From contig WJXW01000002.1 in NCBI GenBank assembly GCA_015832175.1, positions 1,302,001 to 1,366,000 on the forward strand: a stretch of DNA of 64,000 nt, in the 5' to 3' direction. Below the pieces are notes generated by a model that saw only the letters and a program-made list of their open reading frames with translations, was not told the DNA's origin and did no database searches. Below are positions 22,301-33,206 of this stretch, one piece after another. Each line of letters begins with the position of its first letter. Position 1 is the stretch's first letter. This DNA is from Paraphaeosphaeria minitans (Eukaryota; Ascomycota; Dothideomycetes; Pleosporales; Didymosphaeriaceae). The translations under genes were made by a program, and so were the position numbers.

Positions 22301-25300
22301 CAGCGAAACGTTTTGCTGGAGGTCTGCGCTCATAGACTTCAGTCCAGCACCGTGTGTTGAAATCACCCATACTCGGACAGCTTCTTGCCAAGATCATGCT
22401 CTTATTGCATACCATTCAGGTACCGGGGGGCCGTAGTCCGACTCCGAGCGGCAAGTGTTCGCCAGGGGACGCACGCAATGGTCGTGACATGCACGCGAGG
22501 GCAGCGTTCAGTAGGTAGGCAGTGCCAGCGGCAGCGAAAGTAGAAGCGAGCTACAGGATCTCCGTCTGCAGATGTGGGGAGGACATAGCTGCCGCAGGAC
22601 AGGGTCGCTAACGGTACCGGGGTACCTCATTCATCTTTCCATGTACCTCTTTGTATCCTCGGGCAGACAGCTTCCCAGGCTTGATTCGATACGATCGAAC
22701 ATTTCCTCTTCCAGGGAAGGGTCACATTTCTAGGAAGGGATGCATCTTGCTCCTTTGGCCAGTCTTGCGCCGTTTTGGGAAAGCGTTCGGTTGTTTAGCC
22801 TAAAGCCCGGTCTTGGAGATTTCGAGCCGTGATTCGCAACCTTAACAGACTCCTGTTAAGCTGTTATACGTGAACGTGTACAGCTCTCCTGACCTGGAAA
22901 ATCCCTCTAAATCGTATGCCGCAGTAGAAAGTGCTGAGGCTGTGTATGTAGAAGAGCCGTACAATAAACCGTCAAAAGGTTGACACCTTCCTGGTGGTAA
23001 GTATGACTGCGTGATTGGTGGCACAGAGTGACGGAACCTTGGCGGAATCAATTCTCAGTCACTCGAGCTCACTCTTTTTCTTCCAATGCGAGATGGCTTG
23101 AACAATGAGCAAGTGTAGTTAGCTCGCTTCCGCGTTTACATTGAAGCTTCTCCTTATCTGGGTTTCTGTGTCCCTGACGCACGGGGACATCTCATCATGG
23201 CTTTCGAAGAAGTAGGTAATATCTGCTTGGTGCAGGGCCTTTCTTTTCATGTTCAGAAGCTTAGTCGTAGCATTTAGTGGTAACTTAGTCGACAGACGCA
23301 ATCATCGAATGTAGTGACAGAAGAGGCGGAGTGCTGAGCAAGTGACTGGATCTGCATCTGAGAGTTGTGCTATAACTAGGCACTTTCTTCAATCTGCGGC
23401 AAGGGCACTGCGATCTATGTTTCCTAGCCTAATCGTGGCACTCCGCCCTTCCCGAAGTTGGCGGCCTGCATTGTGCTAATGCAGCAAAAATGCGCAGTAA
23501 AAATCTGTTCGTCAAAGTCATGTGCTCTGACCAATCGATTCGAAAAATCCTGACTTTCCGGGTCGACAAAGGAGATGCAGGTGATAAATCTTTTATATGT
23601 GCATACGCATCAGAGAGTGTCCGCCGGTATATTCGCTCTCTACGTGCCGCGTGGTCGTACCAAATCGGACGGTAGTTCAAGTGTTCGCGCCATCAGATTG
23701 ATATGCTCTGCGAATGGATACCAGCTGACGTATGTAGCGAGCGATCAGTCGAGTACAACTGATTGAACACTGCAGCATGGTATCGCCACGTACACAACCC
23801 ATTTACTATAATGTGTTGAAAGCTTTCGCTCAGACTTTTTCGGGTTATTTCAAGCTTCGCTGCACATGAAGCGACCACGTTTCAACGATCGTCCGTACCT
23901 CAATACTGCCCAGGTAGTATTCCAGCGCGGGCTGCAGACCTTCGTGAAACGCATGGCGATGTGAAGAATGAATGTGGACGCTCGGACCGTAAGCTAGGCA
24001 GGTTCGCACGTATGTATGTCCAGGTATACTGCATGACGCAAGTACAACGGCTGAAGACGATCAGCGAATACATGGGGTAGACCTTACATGATCTGATAAG
24101 ATGCAGGAGCATGGAGAACCGGCCCTTCAAAGAACTGTGAGGCTCCCCGCATCATGCTCTCCACATGGAAGTAACGGGTGATTGCGAATATCGGGGCGAG
24201 CAAACGTCCAACCTTTCACTCCGAGCTTGGCAATGTCGGATGTGTACCGAGTCGGAAAGATCGATACTATATGCATGTATCTTTGCCAGGAACAAGATCT
24301 CGTGGATAGGCAGGCGATACGTTAAGACAACCTGGTCGCCTCCGAAAAAGCCTGGGCCTGGTTTCTATTGTCCGATATAGTGGCACTGCAGACCATCACA
24401 CCAACAGGTGAACAGTCGAGCGCTCGGAGGTTTTGTCCAGGGTCTGCCATGTGTACTACTACCTGGAGGTACAAATGATACAGTGGACGGAAACTGATGT
24501 GTTTCGAAATCGATTGAGGGGTGCTACGTAATGCGACAGCAGCGGAGAAGCGAGAGCCGGGCAGGGTTTGCCAATGGATGAACAGAGAGCTGCATGCAAA
24601 GCATACGACATGCTACACCTTGTTTAGATGGGCGAACTGTCTGGGGTATAGTAGGCTTCTGGTGTCGACGTGTTATTTCCTTGCCTGGTCAGTCGATCGT
24701 GGCCATAGAAGGTCGCCCCTTGCTATATGTCTCCGCATTCTGATACTGCAGCTACAGAATTAGGCGGTTCTGGATCCTGTACCCGCCAGGTTTCAACCCA
24801 CTTAACTCAACTGATAAGTGTCAAGTGGCAAGGAGGTCAGCTGCTCCGCTGAATCTTGGAGTGTCTGCAACATGCAGCATCCACGACTGTCACATGCAAT
24901 GAGCTGCGTGACACGAACATTTCTGGCTTACGAGCTGCGCTGGTACCGTTTTTGACACATGAAAACAGGTATTCAATTTTTTTATTTTGTTTACGTCAGC
25001 AAGATTTATCGGGCCAGAAGCGTTGGGACGCTGATGTGTGACCATGGGGTCCTTCGTTCGCTCGCTTGCGGGAGACGGGAGGCCGAAAGATCGTTTGTGA
25101 TCATTCGGTGTTCTCAGGAACCGAAAAGGACAGTGCCCAATTTATTGAGAAGCGTGGGCTTGTAATCAAATGTTCTCGCCAATGTGATCATTGAGCTTCG
25201 TAAGGTTGAAGAAGTGCTGTCGCTTGGGAGTACACAGACGTGCTATCACTCGATCTAGATGCGCGGGAGTGTCGATGGGCTGCAACTTGGTCCAGGCAGC

Positions 25301-28300
25301 ATCGATCCTTCCGCTCACGAACGCTCACCGGCAGGTTGTAAGTCCGCAGACGGTGACGCATCCGAATTCGTGTTGGTAGAGCCGTAGTAGTACTTGGTAC
25401 CGAGGATTCGATGTAGCCTGGAATATGGTTCAAGTCGACATGTACTGGGACTGGTGCTGCTTTCCTGGTTGGAGGTGGGCAGGGCGCGAATGTAGATTGA
25501 TAGGTGTTCGACACTGAGTAAGATAGATGAGCTTCCGTCAAACCGCACCCAATTTCTCATCCTTATTATTTCGGAGAGGGAGTTTATCTGCTATTGCCGT
25601 TCCATATTGTTAAGTCGGTTCGCTCTCACTCTAGCCTGAGCGCTGTCTGTCGTATCGTTCGCTGTCGCTGTCGCTGTGTTGTGTCGCACATGCCTTCGTT
25701 CGGCCCTGTTGTCATCCTCTCAGTTCACATCCCCACCATCCTTCCATCACTCAAAAGACTTCCGATAACTCGAGTAGATGGAATTTCGAGGGTGTGTTCC
25801 TGACTTCATGTATCATAAGTAGTAATCAGAGCAACGTTCTGCAATCAAATGTGGCAAGGAAGCAGCCGGCCACCATCCGCAAACATCCCTCCTGTTCGGC
25901 TCGATGATGCAATTGGATCAGGCAAGACTTGATGAGGTGGTATGGTGAAAGATTCGTTTCGAGCGGCATTGCGTTGGAGCCATGGAACACCGGCAAGCCT
26001 CGGACGCACAAGGCGCCGCTCTAGACACTGCACCTGGGCCATCGAACTCACGCCAGCCCAGGTCGCATTGAACAAGAGTTTATATGCGCACGTCACGGTT
26101 CTTGAAGAGTCGTGAAGCGTTATCAAACGGCGGCGCGTACACAAGCGGCTTGTGGTCGAATGTGCACCGGGTGGCGACGGTACGGTACGTGAACGAGGCC
26201 TCGGAAGCCGATCGGAAGAGCAAGGAACCGGCGGGTCCTGTTACGGCCTTTTGGTCTTCGAATGTTTGTATCCGAGTGCGGTTGAGTTGTTTGGTGATGA
26301 TTGGCAAGGAGGAGGTGCGACGTCGTCGTCGAACTACCTACGGTAGGTACCTACCTAGCGTGCTCTTTCCGCGTTTCCATGTCCCACAGCACCACAACCA
26401 TCCCGGATCAAGCCTTTCTCGAGGTGCATGATACCAAAGCTAGGTATTGCAGTAGTCATTATTATTTGATCGCTGAGCCAGTACCTACTGCCAGGGAAAC
26501 TGAGGAAGATTGTCTCGCCGAGTTATATCACACACGGGCAACATCCGGGCGAAGCCATATCAAGGTCGTCTTCGAACTCTGTAACAGAAATTCCGGTTGT
26601 TGTAAAAAGGAACCAAATTCAATGCATTGGCCGCTTGGGGTTTCCGCGGGTTTCCTTCAGTTCACTCGGGCTTCTCCCACCGACCACCGCCACCTCTTCC
26701 ACGAGCCGTCGAAAAAGAGATACAGATCATACTCCGCCGTCAAAATGGAGGAATGGAGGATATACACATCTTAAAGACCGTGATTTTGTGTGCGTCCTTG
26801 CATTGCCGTTACGTGGCTTGCAGCAATACCTACAATGCACGCACGATGTTCTTCCACGAATCAGAGATCGCTATTGCCGGCACACGTACCTTTTGGATGG
26901 GCAACATGACCGATACAGAATCCTTCTAGAAGAATAATGAGAAATTGGCGAATCGCTGAAAATACTATCTTTACACAGTAAGTGGTGGCGGCTTGCCGGC
27001 AATTGTATTTCGGCGTGACTGGCTTGTGCAATGACCATGAAAACGCGAGCAGCATGCTCGCCATAATCCTCATGGAGACATTAATCTTGTTTCTGCCTAA
27101 AATCCGTTTACTGTAAATGCTGCCGCATCAAGCTCCCTCCATGTATACCTTGATTGTGTCATTGCAGAAACGCATCTAGTAGGCCGAAAACAAAATTCTT
27201 TTAGAGAAAAACCAACTGCACATATCTTATATGATCTGTAGGATACTGCGGGAGTATTCTAAGAGAAATTACGGATAAAGTTAAGATACTTCTGCCTTCA
27301 TTTCATAAGACATGTTGACCTAGGTTTCAGCTAGTTTCAAAACGCACATTCGCTGTCCTAACAGTCTCTTTGGCCACCACAAATCCTAGCAAATCTCCTG
27401 GTGGCGATTTGGTGAAGAGATTGTCAGCAGCCACGCCCTAGGCAAAACCAGCAACGATTAACGCAAGCATTGTCCTGCTATATCTGGATGAGGATGATTG
27501 AGGATAGTGGTTAGTAGGGGTCGTGGGGCTAACTTGAGTCTTTGAAAACAAGTCCACTGTCGAGATATCAGCACAAGTCAACTGTCGTGTCGAAAGCGTG
27601 GTGGCTACGTCTGACGGTTTCTTCGCCTCACTTGCCCCTCTGAGACTCTCCTTCAGCACTAAGCCTAAGTCATTCGCCTGAGATCGGGCAGTGACACCCA
27701 TCACGCAAATCACAGGTACGTAGTTGATGCGATAGTTTATTGCGCTGTGCCAGTTGCGCTCGTCGAGTATAGTTCTAAATTCCACGCTACTATGCTGCGC
27801 TTGTATTATCTTTTGGCTAGTAGGGTTAGCATTGTTGTTCTTCTTCTTTGTATCGACTATATTTAAACCGCCAATCCTAACACTTACTGCATCCCTTTAA
27901 GTCGCATGATTCTCAAGATAACACGTTAACATGTACGCCTAGGAAAGATTGGTTACTGTTGTCGCTGGTCCTTGCGCCCCTGTAGATTATCCCATGAGTT
28001 CGACAGGTTCTCAATGACGGTGTCTTCTCGTTCATCTGCAGACAGGACAGAATATCAGCGAAGAAAACCTTGCCTATTAAATGGCGCTGCTCTTGCAAGT
28101 AGCGAACTGGGTGTTGGAGCCATACATGGAAACCTGAGAACGAGCTCGAGGTAGAATTGACGATTGGCGAGATTATGCGACAATTTTTCAGTATCACAGA
28201 CCCACCCGTCCAGCCCTACAGCGAGTATTATGGGGCGCAACCGGCGTTGTTCGTTGAAAGCACATCTTTTTCGACAGCGTTGGAAAACTGTGTCGCCGGT

Positions 28301-29637
28301 CTGAAACGCAAACGTGTAAAGTATTCAGCATCATGAGCTGGAGCGTGCTAAGGCATTGCGAGCAGATCCTTTGAATGCATTTGGTACGCGGCGTGGAGCA
28401 CAACGGTCGCAGTATAGAAACCAGAGTAAGCTTCATACTGCGAAAGTATCCATCCTCCCCAACATGATAAACCTTTGATGGGTGCTGGTGCCTTTTGTCG
28501 AATCCTTCAGCCTAAACTGAAACGGCGCCCAGCTGACCTTTGACAGGGCGATATCTTTAGTTTGAGCGCAATCTTCCAAATGCACGTTGAGCATCTACAA
28601 GTCGGCGAAAAACTGAACACATCTTTGGGAGCAGTATGGGTGGAGCCCCCAATGCTTTTTCAAAGCCTCCCTGCTCTTTAAGACTACTCTGCACCCATTC
28701 GAGGTTGCCCACGGACAGTTGACCTCTTTCGGGGTGCGGACCACTGATTTTGTGTGATCTAGTGCTGCAGTATACTGGAAGAAGAAAGCACCACAGCTGT
28801 TTTGGCACGGGATTGTGCGAGGAGAGAGGCTGCGTAGACGTAGCAGGGACGGTAGTAGATCAACGCGTGGATAGCCGTTGAAAAGCCCGCGATCGGTGAT
28901 GGACCGCGCGAGGTCAGTGGAGTGTTGAGATGGCGAAATTCAGTGCGGACCGCAACAGGCTGTAAAGAAAGAGGAACGCCTGCTGCAGAATGGAGATGCG
29001 TATGAGGAACGGACGCGTTGGAAAGGAACGTAAGAAATAATCGTGGGAGGGACATGATTCAAGGGCCATAGCAGAGGTCTACTGGTGCTGAAAAAGACAA
29101 TTCTTGTGCCTAAGAACATTCAGCATACCTTGTTAGTTTTGAGTTTTACGACCATATGATAGCTTGAGTACTTACAAGATGATATCAGTCCCTATAGTCC
29201 TACACCTCGAGGGTAGCGCTCCACGGCGGCTCGTTAATGGCACTGACGTATTGTAGAACAGACCTATGCGGATCAACTGAAATGACGCGACGGTGTGCGA
29301 TTCCATCGTGGACATGGACACCAAGATGTCCTCGGTCTTCGATAGACGCAGTGAATTACAGAATAGTCAATGGAAATTGGCGTAGTCGCCCTACAAGCAA
29401 ATTCACTGCGAAGCTTATATGATTTCTTGTTGCAGATGTGTGGAGAAGCAAAAGAATAGTAGACCTTGATGGCAATTCTAAGTAGTTGCTCTCAGACGCT
29501 GAGCACACATACTGCTAATCTTCCCACATTCTCGTACTGATGAAGATTGTTTACAAACTAAAAGAAAATCGAATTCTCGTGGTGGACAAGAATGCAAAAA
29601 TATGTTTCCCGTAAACTGCTGGTGGAGCAGACGAATA
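19366..29637. other. Gene-poor block of about 10 kb
   Basis: No open frame here shows a conserved domain, a plausible splice structure or one-sided coding composition. The longest (20083-20601, 172 codons) has antisense competitors. A visibly AT-richer pocket occupies about 27000-27900. Short frames that look slightly coding-like occur at 26080-26307 (-), 27438-27785 (-) and 28759-29055 (-), but I cannot tie any to a family. The block could hold decayed repeats, long non-coding RNAs or lineage-specific genes. The tRNA-Leu gene at 29638-29785 marks its right edge. Confidence 0.5.
29596..29600 (-). terminator. Pol III T5 terminator after tRNA-Leu
   Basis: Five T residues on the minus strand, 38 nt past the tRNA 3' end. 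It is the first run of four or more T I see downstream. Confidence 0.6.
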
Positions 29638-29681
29638 TGATGAGAGTGGGACTCGAACCCACGCCACTTTCGTGACCAGGA

Positions 29682-29697
29682 AATGATGTTAAGAGAA
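29682..29697 (-). other. Canonical tRNA intron (16 nt), position 37/38
   Basis: On the minus strand it reads TTCTCTTAACATCATT, between base 37 (G) and base 38 (T) of the anticodon loop. This is the site cut by the tRNA splicing endonuclease in eukaryotes. Confidence 0.8.
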
Positions 29698-29711
29698 CCT
29701 TAACCTGGCGC

Positions 29712-29761
29712 CTGCATCTGTGAGTAAGGTGTCAAGGCGTATTGATTAGAACCGAACTCAC
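29712..29761 (-). other. 50-nt D-stem insert of the tRNA gene, resembling a spliceosomal intron
   Basis: On the minus strand it starts GTGAGT, contains TTCTAATCAAT (branch-site-like), and ends ACAGATGCAG. Its size falls in the range of this genome's mRNA introns (45-85 nt for most). Excision as GT-AG restores TTATGGCGCCAGG, the normal D-arm/anticodon-arm junction. The boundary is ambiguous by one G because a G occurs on both sides. It is not at the position used by known eukaryotic tRNA introns. Confidence 0.75.
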
Positions 29762-29785
29762 CATAACCAACTCGGCCATCTCACC

Positions 29786-30298
29786 GTGATGTGATGCGGG
29801 GAGATGAAAAATACTCATATATATAGCAGTTAAAAAAAGAAGCAATCATACTGTGGTTGATGCGGATTATACATCCGCTAAAGAAGGACGCACTGAGATT
29901 TTTTACGTAGGCGGGCCGATTAACGCGAATTAGTCAGGGCCCGAAAATTTCGTGGCAACGAACCACAGCGGAGGAATAGGTATAACCTTGGCGAGCTCCT
30001 AGATTCGCAGCGATCTGGTCTCAAATACATCTCGGAAGATGCAAGTAATTTGGAAGTTGGTTTTTACACAAGGGGCCTACTATCAAATTTCTAGTCGTAG
30101 TTGTTGGCTGTTGTACTGTGCGACCTGCAGTGACCGATCCCAGCCTCATAAACATCACACAGAGCTTCATTGAGAACTCCACAGTCCTTTCATGACGATG
30201 GCAAGCCAAATTAGCTTCCGTTCGATGTCCCATATAGTACGTGGATTCAACCGCTGCGTTACATGTACGACGATGCCTAGGACTATATCGGAATAGCA
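29786..30298. other. Intergenic region between tRNA-Leu and the lactate dehydrogenase gene
   Basis: Upstream flank of the tRNA (AT-rich, TATATATA near 29818) and 3' flank of the convergent-side minus gene. No gene seen. Confidence 0.5.
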
Positions 30299-32010
30299 CT
30301 ACAGACGACTCTTGATACTGATGCTGTTGCTTTCTGGTCTCCACATCTCATTCAAAAGTCGCGACGCATTCACCATTTCGGGTTTCAACTGGTCCAATGC
30401 GGTGACACCCAGTAGGCGCATGCCCAAAGTAAGCTCATCGGCAAGCACTGTGGTGGGTCACTTAGTGTCACGGTGGCTCGCTTGAACGGATTGAACTTAC
30501 CATCGATGCACCTCTCTACACCTCGGCTTCCGTATGCCGCAAGCGCGTACATGAAGGGCCGGCCTACTCCGACTGCCGTCGCACCCAGGCAAAGAGCCTT
30601 GAGAACGTCACTTCCGTCGCGCAATCCGCCATCGAGGAAGATCTCTATCTTTCCGATGATCTCGGGGCAGTATGTCCGTATCTCCACCAACGTCATGAGC
30701 GCGCTGGGCGCAGTGTGCAATTGACGACCACCGTGGTTGCTCAACAAGATGCCATCGCAACCGTATTCGAACGCCAGCTTTGCGTCGTCGGCGGTCTGTA
30801 TGCCCTTCAATACAATGGGGCCTTCCCATTCCTTTCGTATCCAGGCTAGATCTTCCCATGTTGTGTGCGGACTCAGCTGCCCACTGACGACTCGTCCGCC
30901 CATTGCAGGCGCAAAGGCGTTCTCTCCCCCAGCCTCCCATTTCGCTGTGCTCTCTTCATCTAATCCTACAGAAAGCGCTTCTTCGGCCTGCAGTACACGA
31001 TCGGCAGTCCGCTTGCCGAGAACAGGTGTGTCGACTGTTATCCAGATGCCCTTGTATCCCGCCTTTTTTACAATGTGTATCAGCTCGATAGCCTTTTTGC
31101 GATCCACTGGCATGTAATATTGATAGAATAACTGCGTCGGGCTCTTGTCATTCAGCCTTTTCTGCTCATCTGCGTATGCTTGCATGATCTGCTCCGAAGT
31201 CTTTGTCGATGCTGTGCTGACCACCATATGCGCGCCTTTTCGCACTGCTCCGCGGACCATCTCTGGCTCCGCTTCTGGATGAATGGCACCTAGCGTGCCC
31301 ATAGGAGAAATGTAAAATGGGTATTGCGAGGTGTGCCCAAATATGGATCGTCGAGAATCGACGTCACCTACATTGCGCATCACGCGCGGGCGGAAGTTGA
31401 TATGGCCCCAATCGTCAAGATTCGTCTTCAATGATAATCCGCTGTTCGCCGATGTGCTGGCATACACAATGCTCTTGTGCGGGAGCACAGCTCTCGCTGC
31501 CTTCTCAAAATCTGGACATGATACACACATGGTCAGGTGGGGTATCTCTTTGTCGGTATCTGCTGACTGTGTAGGTGCGGCATTGACTTCCTTTTTCTTT
31601 CGCAGCTTTCCTAATGTATCTGCATTAATAGATCCGACTAAGCTCCCTTTCGGTAGATCGTTTACATAATCCTGAACGCCAGTTACAGATTAGCACTCTG
31701 CGTTCAAATCAAATGACCTGCTTACCAAGGGATGGTACTTCTTGAATTCTTCGGTGGCATCCTCTCTCTTGTCAGCAGTGTCATGTTCACCTTACAAGGA
31801 ACATACCGTGCCAGCGTTCTTCAAGATGATAGCTGCACCGCCTGGATGGTTCGGAAGAAAATTCGTGACATCGTACACTTTGGAGTCGAGAACCTAAGAG
31901 GGGGTGCAAGTAAGTAATTGACGATGAAGTTGAGCATGCAGGCAACGTACAATCCAACAAGACTTCCTGTTGTCATGCCTCGCCACCTCTGCGCCATCTA
32001 CTGCTGCCAT
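30299..32010 (-). CDS. Flavocytochrome b2-like L-lactate dehydrogenase (cytochrome b5 plus FMN domain)
   Basis: Exons are complement(30299-30447, 30501-31671, 31726-31761, 31807-31893, 31951-32010), 500 residues. It should oxidise an L-2-hydroxy acid such as lactate and pass electrons to cytochrome c through a fused b5 heme domain. Heme ligands are His36 (NHPGG) and His59 (KYHPL). In the FMN barrel, the catalytic His374 and Arg377 lie in SNHGGRQL. ITVDTPVLGKR contains the catalytic Asp and FYQYYMPVDRKK the substrate Tyr region. Four introns of 45-57 nt were placed by GT-AG and motif continuity; the three in the b5 domain are close together. After SNHGGRQL most family members have Asp, but this one has His. 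The N-terminus (MAAVDGAEVARHD) has no mitochondrial presequence, unlike yeast Cyb2, so a cytosolic or peroxisomal location is possible. The exact hydroxy-acid substrate is not determined. Confidence 0.93.
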
Positions 32011-32292
32011 CTTACAATGTTTACTGAAAACAAAAGGGAAAGAAGATGGGAATTGATGACAGATAGCCGACCAACCGGGTATTTGAGGGGCGAGTTGGTA
32101 CTAGGCTGGAAGGGGCGAGGCCGTGTCTCTCAGCCGAGGTCGGAGAGAACATCGTTGACATGATGCACATGCACGCTTTCCTCCGTACTTTCTGCAGTAC
32201 ACACCTGCAACTCCGTCTTTTGTTAATTTATAAAAACGTGCTGAAAAAATCCTTAACGAGTTGAGGCGTTGTAGATCCAAGCATTTGCAGGG
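32011..32292. promoter_or_regulatory. Upstream region of the lactate dehydrogenase gene
   Basis: Holds the promoter and leader of the minus-strand gene. No other feature seen. Confidence 0.4.
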
Positions 32293-33206
32293 ATGAAGTC
32301 GCACGGGTGTTGGCTCAGTGTACCTGGTAAGGTAGCAGCAGACGTAGCAACGCTACAAACCCTACCGTACATGAACCATTCCAAACTATCCCTCTGTCGG
32401 ATGGACCGATTCCTGGAGATAGAGGCATCATTCTTCTGGGCCAACAACATCTTCGAGATCCGCCCACTCTGCGTCAAAAATTGGCCATCCATCAGTGAAG
32501 ATCTATAACTCACGCAGCTTCACTTGTGCCCCCGTCTTGATATCTCCAAGGACATTCTTCTTAGATGTATTCATTTTCTAGCATTCGCTCCGTTCTTGAA
32601 ACTTCTCCTGAAGCTCATGGAGAGCATCATCTGGGCACTAAGCCTGCTAGACAGCCGGCTACTCCGTCTGATACTCACTTGGCCGGATAAAAAGTAGATT
32701 CTGCAAAAGCACTTCGCGGGAATTCTAGCCGGACTAGCCCCTTGCAAAGTGCTACCCACATACTTCCATCATCACTCAGCAGGCTTCACCAAACTCCATT
32801 ACCTGTCCATATGTATTTTCGCCCGTGCCAGGTTATGATAGCCGACCACAGGGCCTTCGAATCGCTGTTCAAAGATTATTGGTCGCTCGCGCGCAACCTC
32901 GTGGGTGACTTTGCTGCTATCTTTTCTGCCATGCCTAGTCCAAAGCATCTACATATCGAATACGAGACATTGGAAGATACTTCGCTTAGGGAGTGCGAGG
33001 AAGAACCAGCAATGTCCCAAGAGCTCATGGATTGCCTGAAGAACCAGCTGGAAGCTACATACTCCCGACGATACGGAAGAACGATCCGGTTTGACATGTG
33101 CACCAAACGCTATGAGAAAAGCCTTTGGTACGCGGACCACAGGGAGTACTACTTGAAATCTGATTACTCTCTGTACCCTATGCGCGGGATCTTTACTTGC
33201 GTATAG
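32293..33206 (+). pseudogene. Decayed gene, possibly an F-box/2EXR-like hypothetical protein
   Basis: Three coding-like stretches follow each other on the plus strand but in different frames and with stops between. The first (to 32508) includes MDRFLEIEASFFWANNIFEIRP, which resembles the 'xEALxxFYxxNxFxF' element of fungal F-box/2EXR-like proteins. The second (about 32520-32697) is Leu-rich and ends in a stop after LILTWPDKK. The third (32742-33206) reads 154 codons with acidic then basic segments and ends FTCV. No combination of GT-AG introns I tried gives one clean frame. I infer a degenerating member of a variable fungal family; a genuine multi-exon gene is not excluded. Confidence 0.35.

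Larger units (their letters stand above)
29638..29785 (-). tRNA. tRNA-Leu(AAG) with an anticodon intron and a 50-nt D-stem insert
   Basis: Read on the minus strand, the gene begins GGTGAGA (29785) and ends TCTCATC plus discriminator A (29638); these form a 7-bp acceptor stem with one G-U pair. The A box (TGGCCGAGTTGG) and B box (GGTTCGAGTCC) are intact, the T stem is GTGGG/CCCAC, and the long variable arm (CACGAAAGTG) marks a type II leucine tRNA. The anticodon loop TTAAGGT gives anticodon AAG at 29701-29699. A 16-nt intron (29682-29697) sits one base 3' of the anticodon, the standard site. A second insert of 50 nt (29712-29761) interrupts the 3' strand of the D stem. With both removed the tRNA is 82 nt and fully paired. 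A T5 Pol III terminator lies 38 nt downstream. Confidence 0.85.

Noticed and set aside
26080..26307. A coding-like 75-codon minus-strand frame
   Set aside because: The same bases are open on the plus strand, the start is TTG and no family resemblance or splice partner was found.
27438..27785. A 115-codon minus-strand frame and downstream coding-like text in the AT-richer pocket
   Set aside because: Stops interrupt the continuation and I could not match it to a transposon or other family.
28759..29055. A 98-codon minus-strand frame with a hydrophobic N-terminus
   Set aside because: The signal-peptide likeness is weak and there is no other support for a gene.
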